Notes under the pieces: model-generated
The model's database searches: none
Told to the model about the DNA's origin: nothing
What the model saw: only the letters and a program-made list of their open reading frames with translations
Translations under genes and position numbers: made by a program
Origin: Membranipora membranacea
Lineage: Eukaryota > Bryozoa > Gymnolaemata > Cheilostomatida > Membraniporidae
DNA length: 64,000 nt
Assembly (NCBI GenBank): GCA_914767715.1
Contig: OU612069.1
Coordinates: 18,969,387-19,033,386, forward strand
Direction: 5' to 3'
Shown here: in pieces, positions 48,072-59,995 of the stretch
How positions within the stretch are numbered: the stretch's first letter is position 1
How the letters are laid out: each line of letters starts with the position of its first letter

Positions 48072-48983
48072 TTAAGGTAATGTCAAAGACCAATCCGAAT
48101 ATCAACATATCATATACCGTTGGAAAGCTGCCGAGCGACTGAAAATGAATAATTGAACAAAAACTTGACTCAATGATGTTGTGTCATTTTAGGGAGGAAA
48201 TGAGGCAGAAAACGCTGTTTTTGTCAAAGCAGATGGCGGAGTCTAATTAAATGCAAGAAATTTCGAACCAGGTGGAATGCATATTAGAGATTGCGTTCAT
48301 CGTAAAATTTGATTTTCTTTGATATATGACTAGTCTAAACTGACTTTTTACGTCACGCCATACAATGCATTTTTTTTTGTGAAGCCGTGAAAATATGTGA
48401 AATTTCAATCATTGATTCAGAACAGATCATAGGCTCGAAACAAAATCAATTATGATTTTCCATTAGAGTACACTTCAAATGTCATACCTATTAACTTTCA
48501 ACAAATTAGCTTGCATATTGCGAAAACAGTAGACTCTCGAATACAGCTAATATTTTTTGCAACTTTTGCATAACATCAAATGTTCTGTCCAAATGACCAT
48601 TATTGTGGCCAAACAAAGTTTTTTTGAAAGTTCTCACATACGAAGCCTCTTCAGCCATGGTGCACACAGGAAATGCCAAAAGATTTTTTCCCTGCATCTT
48701 CGTTTTTCTTGAATTTAACGCAAAAGAATGCCAAAAAACAGCTATTTTTTGGGACTTTTGAGGTGCTTTTGGCCATTCTTTTGCGTTAAATTCAAGAAAA
48801 ACGAAGATACAGTGAAAAAATCTGTTGGCATTTCCTGCGTGCACCATGGGTAATAAAAGCGGCTTCGTATGTGAGAACTTTCAAAAAAACTTTTTCGTTC
48901 AGGTATTCATTTTCAGTAGCTCGGCAGCTTTCCAACGGTATATGATATGTTGATATTCGGATCGGTCTTTGACATTACCTTAA
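48072..48983. mobile_element. TTAA-flanked inverted-repeat element, copy 2
   Basis: TTAA at 48072-48075 and 48980-48983 encloses ends GGTAATGTCAAAGACCAATC and (complement) GGTAATGTCAAAGACCGATC. The left arm is collinear with 28997-29600 of copy 1. The right arm lacks about 240 bp relative to copy 1: the sequence jumps from GAACTTTCAAAAAAAC (about 48890) straight to TTCGTTCAGGTATTC. The central hairpin (AAAAGAATGCCAAAAAACAG and its complement, about 48721-48790) is well preserved. Confidence 0.8.
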
Positions 48984-49116
48984 CTTGAGTTTTTGTCAGC
49001 TGTATGTGCTGTGTTAATCAATAATTGAGAGAGGTCACAAGACAAACTCAAAAATGAAAGAGTCAGAAGAACAGATGTATCACAGAATATTGAGCAGTTA
49101 CTGTTATTAATAAATA

Positions 49117-49180
49117 ACAATTAGAAGCGAGTTGATAATTCTATAAATTTAATAGAATTATCAACTTGCTTCTAATTGTT
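49117..49180. repeat. 64-bp perfect-arm hairpin
   Basis: ACAATTAGAAGCGAGTTGAT and ATCAACTTGCTTCTAATTGT face each other through a continuous 28-bp stem with one mismatch and a 7-bp loop (AAATTTA, 49145-49151). It could be a tiny transposon derivative or a hairpin RNA source. Confidence 0.75.
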
Positions 49181-49734
49181 TGCCAACAATGGCCAATGAC
49201 TAAGTGTAAACCAATTTATTTTGATCCAGTTTAGTTTAATGGTTGTCAATCAAGTTTCTAAGGCTACATATTAAGGAAGACAAGGTTAAAATACTTTCAC
49301 AGAAAGTGTACGGGCTTTAGACATGTTATCACCACTGAAGTAGTTTTTTATGAATGTATGGATCCTTCTATTCTACGCATGAGCAGCTATCTATTCATGT
49401 AAAAAGCAAAGAGCTTATAGTATCACAGAGAGGACATACTAAACATCAAGGATCTGCCCTACAGTGACAATGAAGGGATCAAATGGAGACATTTTGATAA
49501 TATCATCACCCCCTAACAACGGGAAATCACTCATCTCATGGTCACAACTATTATAAGCCATAGGCTTTCTCATAACATCAGGAAAGTATAAGAAAAAATA
49601 ATAAAAGGAAAAAAAGTCTTTGTTAGTTATCTGCCTCAGCCAACATTAAAGTGTCTAGGAAAGCAAAAAACAACCACTGTTCATATCAAAGTAAATTACT
49701 TACACATTTATACACTGTAAAAACTAAAGATACG

Positions 49735-50160
49735 AATACAGTACCAAAAAAGGTATATTGAGGGTACCAAAATTTGTGACAACATAATATGTGAAAAGGT
49801 ACACCCCAATGTGCTACTTGTGTACCTTCTTGAAGGTAGGCTCATGTACCATGTATTTCAAAATGCTACATTATTTTGTACCTTATAATGATATGACCAT
49901 GTACCATGATTTCTGAGAAGGTACAGTAAAATGCGCCCTTGGCGTACCTTGTTTAGTGGTACGCTCATGTACCATGAGTTATGAAATGGTACAGAATTAC
50001 ATACCGTTTCTAGTACCCTCTTATGGTACGGTCATGTACCGTGCTAAGAAAAAGGGTACCTATGTTGTCACAAATTGTTGTACCCTTTTTAGTACCCTTT
50101 CAATGGTATACGGTCATGAACCATATTTTATTCCAGGAACTGTACCCACCAGTACTTGTC
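49735..50160. repeat. degenerate GTACC/CATGTACC repeat region
   Basis: The block CATGTACC recurs at 49843, 49898, 49966 and 50033, with CATGAACC at 50115; spacings are 55, 68, 67 and 82 bp. It alternates with GGTAC or GTACC blocks in both orientations. The outer parts are inverted: CAAAATTTGTGACAACATA near 49769 against TATGTTGTCACAAATTGTTG near 50063. This looks like an aged inverted-repeat element with internal periodic repeats. The open frames it contains are by-products of the repeat. Confidence 0.65.
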
Positions 50161-50539
50161 ATTATGCAACATACAGGAATTAGAAATAATATCATAGGAA
50201 CATTGATTGCATACTGAATTACATAAATAGACAGAGCTAAGATAGGAGACAATTTACACTATAATAATTAGTGCTGAAATAAGCAAAGCAATACAAGATA
50301 ATCAATCAATAGCACAAAAAAAGGCATGCTGACTTCTATAGTTCTTTGCGGAATAGAAAGGTTAGTGTGTAAGTTTTGTTATTGGGCCTATTCATTGCAT
50401 TGAATTGTCAAGGGCATCGGCACGATCTGATATTAGAGGAAAATTGTACTAAATTCTGACCGTAGACAGCTTAATCATAATAAAAGACATAAAATATTAC
50501 AGGAAATGCAAAATAAGAGTTGTATTGTGATAAAATCTG

Positions 50540-53439
50540 TTACTTATCGATAAGAGTTGTGACTGCAGCCACTTTGATTTTTGACTTACATTTTAAGCCT
50601 GCACAATATTCTATCAGGGTCATACAGTTTTTTGGCTGGTAATGTATTGCCAGAATATGGTGCAGGCTGAAGAATGCAGCTAGAGACGACCTCTGAATAA
50701 TCTCAGTTCTGTTGAGCGATATGGTGATGCTGTTCTCCTGTATTACTAACGCTAGCTTCTTGGACACATCTTGCAGCTGCAAAAGAATCACACAGAAAAT
50801 GTTAATATGTATCAAAAACTCACGTTCATTTAAAGTCTCGATACCCTGTGATACCGTGTGAGAAACCATGATGTTGCTTGGTTTCTTTGTCTCAGTATCA
50901 GTACGGGTCTACGGACTTGATCCTGATGGGGCACAGGAGCATTTGAGGTCAGATGCTCTTTCTGACACCACCGTGACACGTCGGGAATCGAACACAGGAC
51001 CTCTCGATTGAAAGACCCATGCCTTACCCATAGCGCCACCAAATACTACAAATAAATGTTGTTGATACATAATAAGCCTTTGCCAAAGATACATAACAGT
51101 GACTGTGTCAGTGAAAGGTTATAACATGTACCTTTTCATCTAACCAAGTAATATAAGTATTAAAACACTCTTGCCCCTTCTAAAAATCAGGGCTATTTGG
51201 GAAGCAGTGCAACAAACCATTTCCATCGATTCTAAGACAGAAAAATAATCAATTCAAAGTCCCTTGTTTGTCAGAAACACCAAGGAGTTTGAAAAAGGAG
51301 TGGAAACGGCCTCTCATTTCAAATTGTTGTTTGTCTCCACTGGTAATTGTCCTCTCTTTATCAGCACAGGTTTTTCATGACCACAGCCAATCAGAGCAGA
51401 GACTGCAGAGAGTGACTTCCTGTCAAAAAGAAGTACAACTTGAGTTGCTGTAATAATTTTGATGAACTGTCCAATTAGCAAGAGCATAGTTGTGAAATCC
51501 CATTTATCAAGATGGGTTCTACCGCAAATTTCCTAAAGTGTTTGAACCTCTTGAAAAGAAACTAAACTAAGTAGCAGAGAGATATAGATAGCACTCAGGT
51601 ATAGTCCATGTTTCAAACAATAGTCTAGTTTTACCTGGGACTCCAAAGCCCTCTGCTACTCATATGAGAAGGGAAAGTTTCACTGCAGACATGGCCATAA
51701 ATTTGCCTCATAATTTGGTAATCAATGGCGGTTTTCATCAGTCACACGTGGTATGTTATGCCTCCCATTGTCACTTAGGTGTTAGAAAGGGCTTATTTAA
51801 GTACTTTCACTACTTTTATCTGGTCTAAGTTCCTCACATGGTTTTTAAATGGTGGATGAATGATTTATTTTCAGTCTCTCTATCCCCCATCAAACATTTG
51901 CATTGGTATTATAATTCAATACCCAGCAAAAGTGGTTACTATATTACTAGCTATGTCTCATCTACACTTGTGGTGATTTACATCATGATATATTGTCTCT
52001 GGGTGTCTGAATTGAGTAAACATGTCAAATATTTTAATAATTTTCAACTGGAGACAGACATATAAAAAGACTGAGGACTTAAATGAATTTTAATGGAGGG
52101 ACCATATTAGTACAACCCTTGGAAACAGCCTTGTTAAGTCACAGGCTACATTTCGTTTCCACTCCCTCTCTGTAACTCCCTGCATAAACTTACATCTTCT
52201 TTCTCATAGTAGAGGTGATTCTGAATTTCTCCTAAACTTAACGGCAACAGCATCAGGCCAAATGTACTGAGAGACATATCATCATCTATAAACAGAAATA
52301 TAACTGACATAAAGCTATGAAACAAAGTGCCCTACTCATGTTTAGTATTACCAGCTCATTTACCACTCTCAAGGTGTTCAATTTTTACCATGGGCGCTTT
52401 TTGATACTTTCAGCTATAAGTGAGTATTTATTGCAATTGGGTGCATCTTAATCCTTCACCCAATAATCCTATATCCTTTCCCAAAATACAATTCAGATCA
52501 GGTTGACTATTTAGTATAATTGATATCTAACTGCTCATCCTGGGATTTCTGGTTTGATGTTGCATTGTGGGAATTGTGTCGGTCTGCTCAATTTATCTGA
52601 TCATTTTTATCTTAAGAAAAATAGTTACTTTGTCCTTGATGTTTCTTTAAATAGGCTGAGCTTTCTTATATTCTTTTAGCATAGTTTGGAAAGCCTTGCC
52701 AAGCGTAACCAGCAACTTCTCAACCCATGTCTCAAACACTTTGGAGGCTGGACACCTTCCCATTTCCAATCCACATTAAAAAGCCGTCAGTTTGAGAGCT
52801 TCAGTGTACATCTGCAATAGAAAAGGCAAATAAATAGATTATAGCTTATTAGTCATTGAATTGTAAACATAATTGACCCTTTCTGTCAGGGGGTTTATTG
52901 GAATTATACTAATTGCAACAGGTCAAGTCGCCATAGTAATGAGTATCTCAAAACATTGGATGGAACAGTCGTAATCACTTGACTGTGGTCCTCAGTCACA
53001 TTTAAAAGAGACAGGCTTACGTGCTCAGTTGTGAACAAGTCTGGCCATTTCCTCATCTCAGACACTGGATCGAGAACTGGAGCAATAATGTTCTGCATCC
53101 GCATCTCTCGTGTTGTGGCCAACATTCCATGCACTTTCTCGCTGTCTGGTGCAGTTTGGACATATTTGATCTCTGTATTGGCAGCCGCAGCACTAGGAAA
53201 CTAAAAATATAGCCACAGTTATTGATAAACTTAAATGTTGCAATATGTTTGTTGCGTAGCAGCGTTATTATCTTTTCACCGGTGATGGCGATTGAATAGC
53301 TTCTGCAGCAGCACTGGAGGTATTCGTCGGCCTTTTCTTGGCAGTAGTGTATTTCTGCCTCATCTCTAGTACCGCAGGGCTCACCAGGTTCTTTCGATAG
53401 TCTTTGAACTTTCGTTTGAGCTTCTTCCTCCAAAGATCG
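50540..53439 (-). CDS. SAMD3-like multi-copy family gene or pseudogene, 3' exons
   Basis: On the minus strand: 53439-53280 (LWRKKLKRKFKDYRKNL ... RQKYTTAKKRP), 53200-53021 (MLATTREMRMQNIIAPVLDP, MRKWPDLFTTEH), 52811-about 52690 (MYTEALKLT, then KVFETWVEKLLVTLGKAF), 52285-52194 (STFGLMLLPLSLGEIQNHLY) and 50776-50540 (SLAAFFSLHHILAIHYQPK, stop at 50540). The first two exons join in phase 0. The W-x-x-x-L-x-x-K-F-x-x-x-R ... R-x-x-x-I ... kWPxLF order matches a multi-copy animal family annotated near SAMD3 and of unknown function. The third exon has an in-frame TAA at 52776-52778, so this copy is probably a pseudogene unless a splice variant avoids it. Upstream exons above 53439 and one exon around 51.2 kb are not resolved. 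Confidence 0.5.
50865..51042 (-). mobile_element. tRNA-derived SINE
   Basis: Reading the minus strand from about 51042, GGTGGCGCTATGGGTAAGGC (box A) and GAGGTCCTGTGTTCGATTCC (box B) are 30-odd bp apart, as in a tRNA, followed by a non-tRNA body to about 50865. The first 70 bp resemble a tRNA but the anticodon stem (GGGTCTTTCAATCGAGAGG) is imperfect. It is inserted in an intron of the minus-strand gene and in the same orientation. Confidence 0.6.
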
Positions 53440-54542
53440 CTGTGTGGTGAAAAATCATAATTGTTCAGAGTGAACCAGTTTCCCCATGAACAGGTTTTGA
53501 TTTTTGAGTAGACACATGTTAGATGACATAAAGCGAAGCTGATACCCAGGGGGGGGGACTCACCAAAATTTACCCATCATGCTCGGCTTAAAAACACGTT
53601 TAAGGGGGTGTTTGGAGAGTTGGAGCTGCACAGTGAAATCTATAAATAAGGGGTAGTTGTGCACAACACACCAAGTACAAAGGGCTAGGATCAATGTATG
53701 CTTATAGTGCTAGTCAAAAGGGGGTAGATCCTGTGCTATTCAGAGTGATAAGGCCCCCTCTCATGTCAAGTTGCTGGATGGGAACCTAACCAATCTGATT
53801 GATGACAAGTTTATGAGCTGAAGATGTTTACACATAACCAGGGAACAATCTTTTCTTCCCCTTGACCTCAGAAACCGGATATAGGACCATAAACATCCAC
53901 ATGTAAATATAACTCAAAAAGCATTAACATTATCATACTGCTTGCAGTATGATTTCAGACTATGACCTTCATACAACCTTTCTTCAATTTGTCATCTGCA
54001 ATTGGCATGTGGGAAATTGGAAGAAATGGAGGTTATTTTGAGATCAATTTTAGGTGATTCTACATGTGCAGAAGAAGTTGTAACTCTGTTCAAAGGTTAG
54101 TGAAAGTGTAAAAAGTGGTTAAAGAGGTCACAGAAACATCAATAAGATTTAGAAATGAATGATATTTATTTGGTAGAAGCTAAAAGTTTTAGTAACTTCT
54201 CCATCACCCAGTCATTCACGGTCACACACAACAATCAAAAAGTCACACCATCTCTAAATTTTTTCTTTGCCTATACAAGGCCTATATTATGTCAGTCCCT
54301 TTTCAGCCACAGGAGGAATTTTATTACCTTAACCTTGCAGTCAAGTTTGCTACTAGGGGTAGTTTTCTACCACATTTATTTCCTTTTTTTGATTTATACT
54401 GCTGTCACTGTGCATGTGGTGCCCTGTGGTAAAGTTAAAAGTAGTATAAAAACCTTCTGTTGTAAGTTTAGTCAACCGGTCAGTCCGGCAGTAGCATTTC
54501 TGTTCACTCTATAGGCCTATGTATCAATAACCTCTGTTGTAG
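53440..54542. other. intergenic, no gene seen
   Basis: AT-rich spacer with a G9 run at about 53550. Earlier exons of the minus-strand gene might lie here but none is recognisable. Confidence 0.4.
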
Positions 54543-55367
54543 ATGAAATGATAACAGCACAGTCGTTGAAAATGACGACGGATATGGAGGTTGAGGAGGT
54601 ACTGGCCATGATAAGAGTCAGAGGAGCTAGAGCTAGAAACTCAAAGATCTGCGGGCTGAAGTGAAGGTAGATGTTCAAACCATGTGCGCTCACTGAAACA
54701 TGATTCAAGCACACAGTTTTGTCTGTGTTCTGTATTCCTGTGTTCTGTATTGCTCTTGAGTGGACATATATCACAAGGAAATTGATCATCACTTTAAGGA
54801 ATGTACTGTGAGAGAATGCGGAGTATAGGATATCAGTGGGGAGGCGTTTAGCATGCTCTGTCTAATTTTCTACCATTTTTATGCATGTTGCATCTGGTCT
54901 ATTTACGGTCGGTTACATACCACTCTGTGCTTACAGTTCTGTCTTTACCAAGTCTTAAAACCTGTTTCGCCATCGGTGGTGGGAAAGCTAATATTATATT
55001 GTCTCAAATGTGATATTTTACATAACACTGACTGACTGTAATCTCAAACTCAAACTTCACATTTTTACTATCAGGAGACTACTGTAGCCACAGACATTGC
55101 CGTTGTCTCAGCTGCTAATCAGCCACCTGCTCAGAAAAGTGATGAAGATGTGATAGTTGTGGAGTTGGTCATCGACGGGCAAGACCAATCTGTACCTAAA
55201 AGAAAGCTGAGAACAGAAGTAGAAATAGGCCCAGGGCAGCATGTGCTAGAGCTTCAACCCCTGTGCCTGACGAACAGGAGGATGCCGATGGCAGGGCAGT
55301 AGTGGACATTGAACCACAGCCAGGTGCTCGGTCTCAGAAGAGGAGACGAGCTATTGTATATGATTGA
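54543..55367 (+). pseudogene. decayed two-exon gene, charged nuclear-type protein
   Basis: A first exon (54543-54666; GTTGTAG acceptor, AAG|GTAGAT donor) reads DMEVEEVLAMIRVRG and shifts frame before KDLRAEVK. A second (55075-55367; ACTATCAG acceptor, TGA) reads SDEDVIVVELVIDGQ, PKRKLRTEVE, shifts frame near 55228 and ends EPQPGARSQKRRRAIVYD. Both exons need one frame change to stay open, so the copy is probably dead. The basic clusters PKRK and KRRRR look like nuclear localisation signals. No family is recognised. Sequence 55368-56629 holds nothing further that I can support. Confidence 0.4.
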
Positions 55368-56629
55368 TTAGATTACATTGATTAATTAGATTGACAATCC
55401 TCTGTTTTAGCTAGGTTTTCTTACTTTCTCTTTCAGTATTATTGTACCTAGCTTGTCTCTTTTTTTTTAAGAATATGTAAATGGTACTTGTACATATAGT
55501 CATAACCTGAGGATAAAAATCTCAAAAATATATGCATGGTTTTATACTGGTTCAAGCAATTATACTGTGATGCATCCATATCTTCACAGGCATGCTCTTT
55601 AGCTCTGAAGAAATGAAACATCCAGCATGTGGTGGTGTTAAGGGGTGCTGAAGTAAGGGGCCTGGATTAGCAAAAATAGGGGTGAATAAGAGTCCAACGG
55701 ACACAGTGGAAAGGGTAATGTAGTCCAATCAAGCAAAGCAGTGTTAGGGGGTAGTGGCTTTGTGGGTGGGCCTAGCATGGTGGGGTTTTTTCTGGTGAGT
55801 CCCCCCTGGGAGCTGATACTGGTCTAACTAACTCTAAGCTGCTTACTCAAGAATTTAAAACTTTGTGTGATTTGTGTGCATCTGATAAGATTTGGACATG
55901 TTAGCTTTTTACTGTATAGTGAATCAGTCGGTTGGTGTTTAGTGAGCACTGTGCTAGCAGTAATTTTGGCTTGCTCTGGTTTTTACTGAAGTTGCATAAA
56001 AATACATATCCCTTGATTCACACACAGGTTGATTCTATTCTACAAGCTATTTCGGCAATCATGTCAAGGAGTATCAGGTTTTCAAATATTTTCAAGAGCT
56101 ATGAGGACCAAAACCAAGGAGTGCTCCATACATGACAAGTAGGTAGACCCAGAAATCAGGAGGTTTCCGCGGACAAACTCCCCAACTCGGAATACGGCTC
56201 TGCGCCCCGCAGTGTCGGCGCAATTCAGCCCTCGTTTGTCATATTTCTAAGCTAAAACTTGAGCTTTCATACTACAATTTGCGTCATTTTACCTGTTTTT
56301 ACACACAAGCAGTAATTGCAATAAGCAATTACATAGTTATATGTACTGCTGAGGTAGCAAAACATTGTTTGCCTTGCAAAAAGAGGCTAAAAAGTTTTCT
56401 GGTTAAAGGAAGCTGAAAAAAGGGAGAAAAAAGGGAGACAGGGAGGGGGTGGAATAAGACCTTAAAAACTGGGAGCCTCCCTACCAAAAAGGGAGACTTG
56501 TTAGGTATGGAGTGCTCCTTGCCAAAACACAAGTGGTGAGTTTTCTGTGTTGATAGAGAAATTGGAGCTAGTTGTGGAGCTCCAAGGAGTGACAGAACTT
56601 GTTAAGTTTGTTCCACTTTTCTTGTCTAG

Positions 56630-56732
56630 TCCAGCATTTGCAGTCTTCAGCAGTTGGCTGACGAGGACAAGCAAGTCTATGAAAAGCTTAAAGCAGAGTT
56701 AAAGTCTGATCCCAATGAAGTTCTAACTTACT
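56630..56732 (+). CDS. candidate exon, helical charged segment
   Basis: Bounded by a CTTGTCTAG acceptor and a GTATGT donor, the exon is 103 nt and open in one frame: SSICSLQQLADEDKQVYEKL, then KAELKSDPNEVLTY. It looks like genuine protein and forms an amphipathic helix, but neighbouring exons were not found and no domain is recognised. Confidence 0.35.
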
Positions 56733-57169
56733 GTATGTTTTTCATGAGGTTCTAAGCTCTCATTTGAGCCATTGAACAAAACTCTACACCTACCACAGGC
56801 AGATCTGTTGATGCTCAAAACTGATGCTTCATGAAAACAGTCATGGTCCCAGCTCATGACGTCACAAGCAGTGTTTACATTCATTCTACCAAGCTGTGAT
56901 TACACTGCACTATAACTGCTATTGCTCTCTAATTAACTAGTAGACCTATTTTGTTCTTCTACTGCCTTTCTCTAGGCCTACATGTATGTATTGAACTTGA
57001 AAAAATGTATTGCTGGCCAGAGAATTTTCGATCAATGGTGTGGTTAACCAAAATAATAGATGCTGATGAATGATGGAAATGAAAAGTAGTAAAAGTTTAG
57101 TTAGTAAGTTTGTCAGTTCAGACATTTACTTCTCTCACTCATTACTGTACATCTACTTACTTACTTACT

Positions 57170-59495
57170 TACTCAGATATGTGGACAAAGACTCTTACTG
57201 CCCTTAATCATGCAGTCGAGCAGTCTATCCCTACCAAACAAGTGTCAACCCACAGTAAACCTTATTGGAACAGCCGATTATCAGAGTTGTCGAAAGAACT
57301 TCGAGTGGCACGTAAAAACAAGTACAGATCCACTATCACCAATAGAGACCTGCTCGCACAGAAAAAGGCATCATTCACAGAAGAACTCAATTCTGCTCAA
57401 AGGAAACATCTTGAAGAAGAAGAAGCGGAAAGTCTGAACAGCAAGGAAGCAAATGTCTTCTGGCGCAATTACAAGAAAACATTCTACAAACGCCCGTCAA
57501 AAGAGATTGGTACGATTATGGATAACCAACGCGCGATCACAGAAGATCAGGAGAAAGCTGATGTTTTCTACTCGGATATTTTTCTAGCAAGGCATCTCAA
57601 GGACCAACAATTTGACACAAACTGGCAATCACAAATAAACAACAGGGACATGCCTACTGAAGATGGCCCGGCTGAATTGAATAAACCAATAACCGTCGAT
57701 GAAATTATAGCGGCACTCAAGGGGCTGAAAACATCCAACAAGAGTCCAGATGCAGACGGAGTACACCCACTTATGCTTCGTTATTCACCGCCTATGTTCG
57801 CTGCAATCCTCTTTCTCATATTCAACATGGTGCTGACAAGCCAATCATGGCCTTGGAATAACAATGTAGTAATCTTCCTGAAGAAATCATGAAAGGACAA
57901 CTACCTGGAGACGAAATCATATAGACCTATCACCATCAGTTCGTATGTTGGAAAAACACTTGAACGCATTCTTGAGTACCGAATCAGAGACTTTGCTGAA
58001 AACAAAATGCTGATTCCTCAATGTCTATATGGATTCCGCAGTAACAGAAGCACCAATTCCTACTTAACGAACATGGTTTCAACAATTGAACATCAGCTTA
58101 AAAGGAAGAACTAAGTCTCAGGACTATATCTAGACCTTCAGAAGGCTTTTGATTCTGTGTGGCATTCTGGATTGCTATACAGGTTAGCAGAATGTGGAAT
58201 TACCGGAAGAATCCTCTACACTATCAAATACTTTCTGGTCAACAGGAGAATCAAACTAAGAATAAACTCGCATATCTCACCGGAGTCGGAGTGCCCAATA
58301 GGACTTTCACAGGGTAGTGTACTATCCCCTCTCCTATTTATCCTGTATACCAGAGTTTTGCTACAAAACATAAGAGGTCTAGCACTTCAGTTTGCCGATG
58401 ACTGCTCAGTCATTTCTTGGGCTGAAGATGATCACACCCATCAAAGAATGGTCACTGAGAACTGTGATGTAATTTCCTCGTGGCTGAACAGGTGGCAGAT
58501 GGCAGCAAATTGCCAGAAAACAAATCTAATTATCTTTGAAGGCAGTCTCGAGACACCTTCCATTCAGCAACAGCAATCCAAGTGGCAATGTCTACAAAGG
58601 CCCTAGGAATCACAATAGATCGTTCTATGAAGTTTACAACCAACTTGAGATAGCCCGAGGCAGCCTTATACGAAAATGGAATATGCTAAAGCCCTATATA
58701 AACAACGGACTCCATATGACAGTCACAAGAAAAATTTTAACCACTGTAATACTTCCAAAAGCTTGCTACGGTTCTCACATCTGGGATCAACAACAACGGC
58801 TTTCAATATATCAACAACTCAAGGACCTCCTAAGAGTCCCATACCATCCTGCACAGGAGCTTTTACATGCACTGTCTGGGGTCCTTCCATTGGACTTACA
58901 ACATAGACGCAACCGTCTCTCAACACTTCGTCAACTCATCACAACTGACAACATCGGAATCCTATCATCAAACTCGAAGAGCAGGCTATCAATCGCCTCT
59001 CTAACAGACCTCAAGTCAATCGGTGGCAGAGAGGTCACCATGACAACAGCAACAGCTGGATGTTTAAAACGATCAAGAATAGCAGCAGTAATAGTGAAAG
59101 AATCACATCGTCGGTGGAACAGCTATATAAACAGGAGCGATTTCACCTCAGCGGGGAGCTTGCTCGGCATCTGGAACGATAGCTTACATAAATATGACAT
59201 TCTAAAGTTTTCAAGTGAAGCTGCTGCTCCAATCAAAGTCATCGGACAGATGTTATCACTGTTCTCAGGACAGTGTGATCTCCAGCTTGTTAGATACAAG
59301 ATAGGATTATCCTACACACACCTACTTGTGCGTGTCTGATGATGAAACACCTTGGCACTTCATGTTCGAGTGCCCGATCTATAAGGTGAGTAGAGCCTAC
59401 CACGGAGTACGGCCTGATATGCATATCACTGAAATTGAAAACGCTATTGCATACCTTCATTCAACAAGACAACTTTGCAGCCATTTGGTTACATG
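57170..59495 (+). pseudogene. reverse transcriptase ORF of the LINE, broken
   Basis: In frame from 57170 come a basic region, the RT entry motif (SPDADGVHPLML), then ETKSYRPITISSYVGKTLER, YGFRSNRST, LYLDLQKAFDSVWHSGL (first catalytic Asp), GLSQGSVLSPLLFILY and LQFADDCSVISW (the F-A-D-D catalytic pair). The KALGITID motif and thumb (IRKWNMLKPYI, VILPKACYGSHIW) follow. The end has CVSDDETPWHFMFECP, the C-x-x-x-x-E-T-x-x-H-x-x-x-x-C-P zinc-knuckle signature of many LINE C termini. Stops at 57890-57892 and 58112-58114, and frame changes near 58560-58590, 58640 and 59320, show that this copy is inactive. Exact clade (Jockey/I/CR1-like) cannot be settled by eye. Confidence 0.85.
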
Positions 59496-59670
59496 AATTT
59501 AAAACATTACGGATACATTCTCTAAATTCTTTCATCTTTTTGTCATAAACGAATTTTTGCATTTGCTATAACCTATGTTATTATCTGGTGACCTCTGGCC
59601 ACAATCATGGCCAGGGGCCACAATCTCATTACAGATGCTGCTCATTACATGTTTAAACCAAATGTGGTCA

Positions 59671-59995
59671 TGGATTAGTCTGCTATGCAGACTGGGCTGG
59701 GGCATTATTGTCCGTCGGGCTCCCGGGTTTACAAACCCTATGCCTACCCTGGCGTCAGCCTCGGTGTGGCAGCTCACTCACTCTATTGTGACACATATAG
59801 ATGACCACTGTAACGACCATGTCTCAACAAATACCTGGCAACTTCCGAACTCTCGTCAACAGCAAATACTACTCAACACCGAAGGTGTAGAATTGGATCA
59901 GTCTGCTCCGCAGACAGGGCCGGGGCATTTTGTCCGTCGGGCTCCCGGGTTCACAAACCCTATGCCTACCCTGGCGCAAGCCTAGGTGTGGTATC
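59671..59995 (+). repeat. direct duplication in the LINE 3' untranslated region
   Basis: Two copies of about 100 bp, 59671-59770 and 59893-59995, start GGATTAGTCTGCTATGCAGAC and GGATCAGTCTGCTCCGCAGAC and share the block GTCCGTCGGGCTCCCGGGTT and then ACAAACCCTATGCCTACCCT. This is GC-rich compared with the surroundings. The unit contains a small stem (GTCTGCT.. / ..GCAGAC), and may be a structure recognised by the reverse transcriptase. Confidence 0.7.

Noticed and set aside
50985-51042. Minus-strand functional tRNA gene
   Set aside because: Boxes A and B are good, but the acceptor and anticodon stems are imperfect and a SINE-like body follows.
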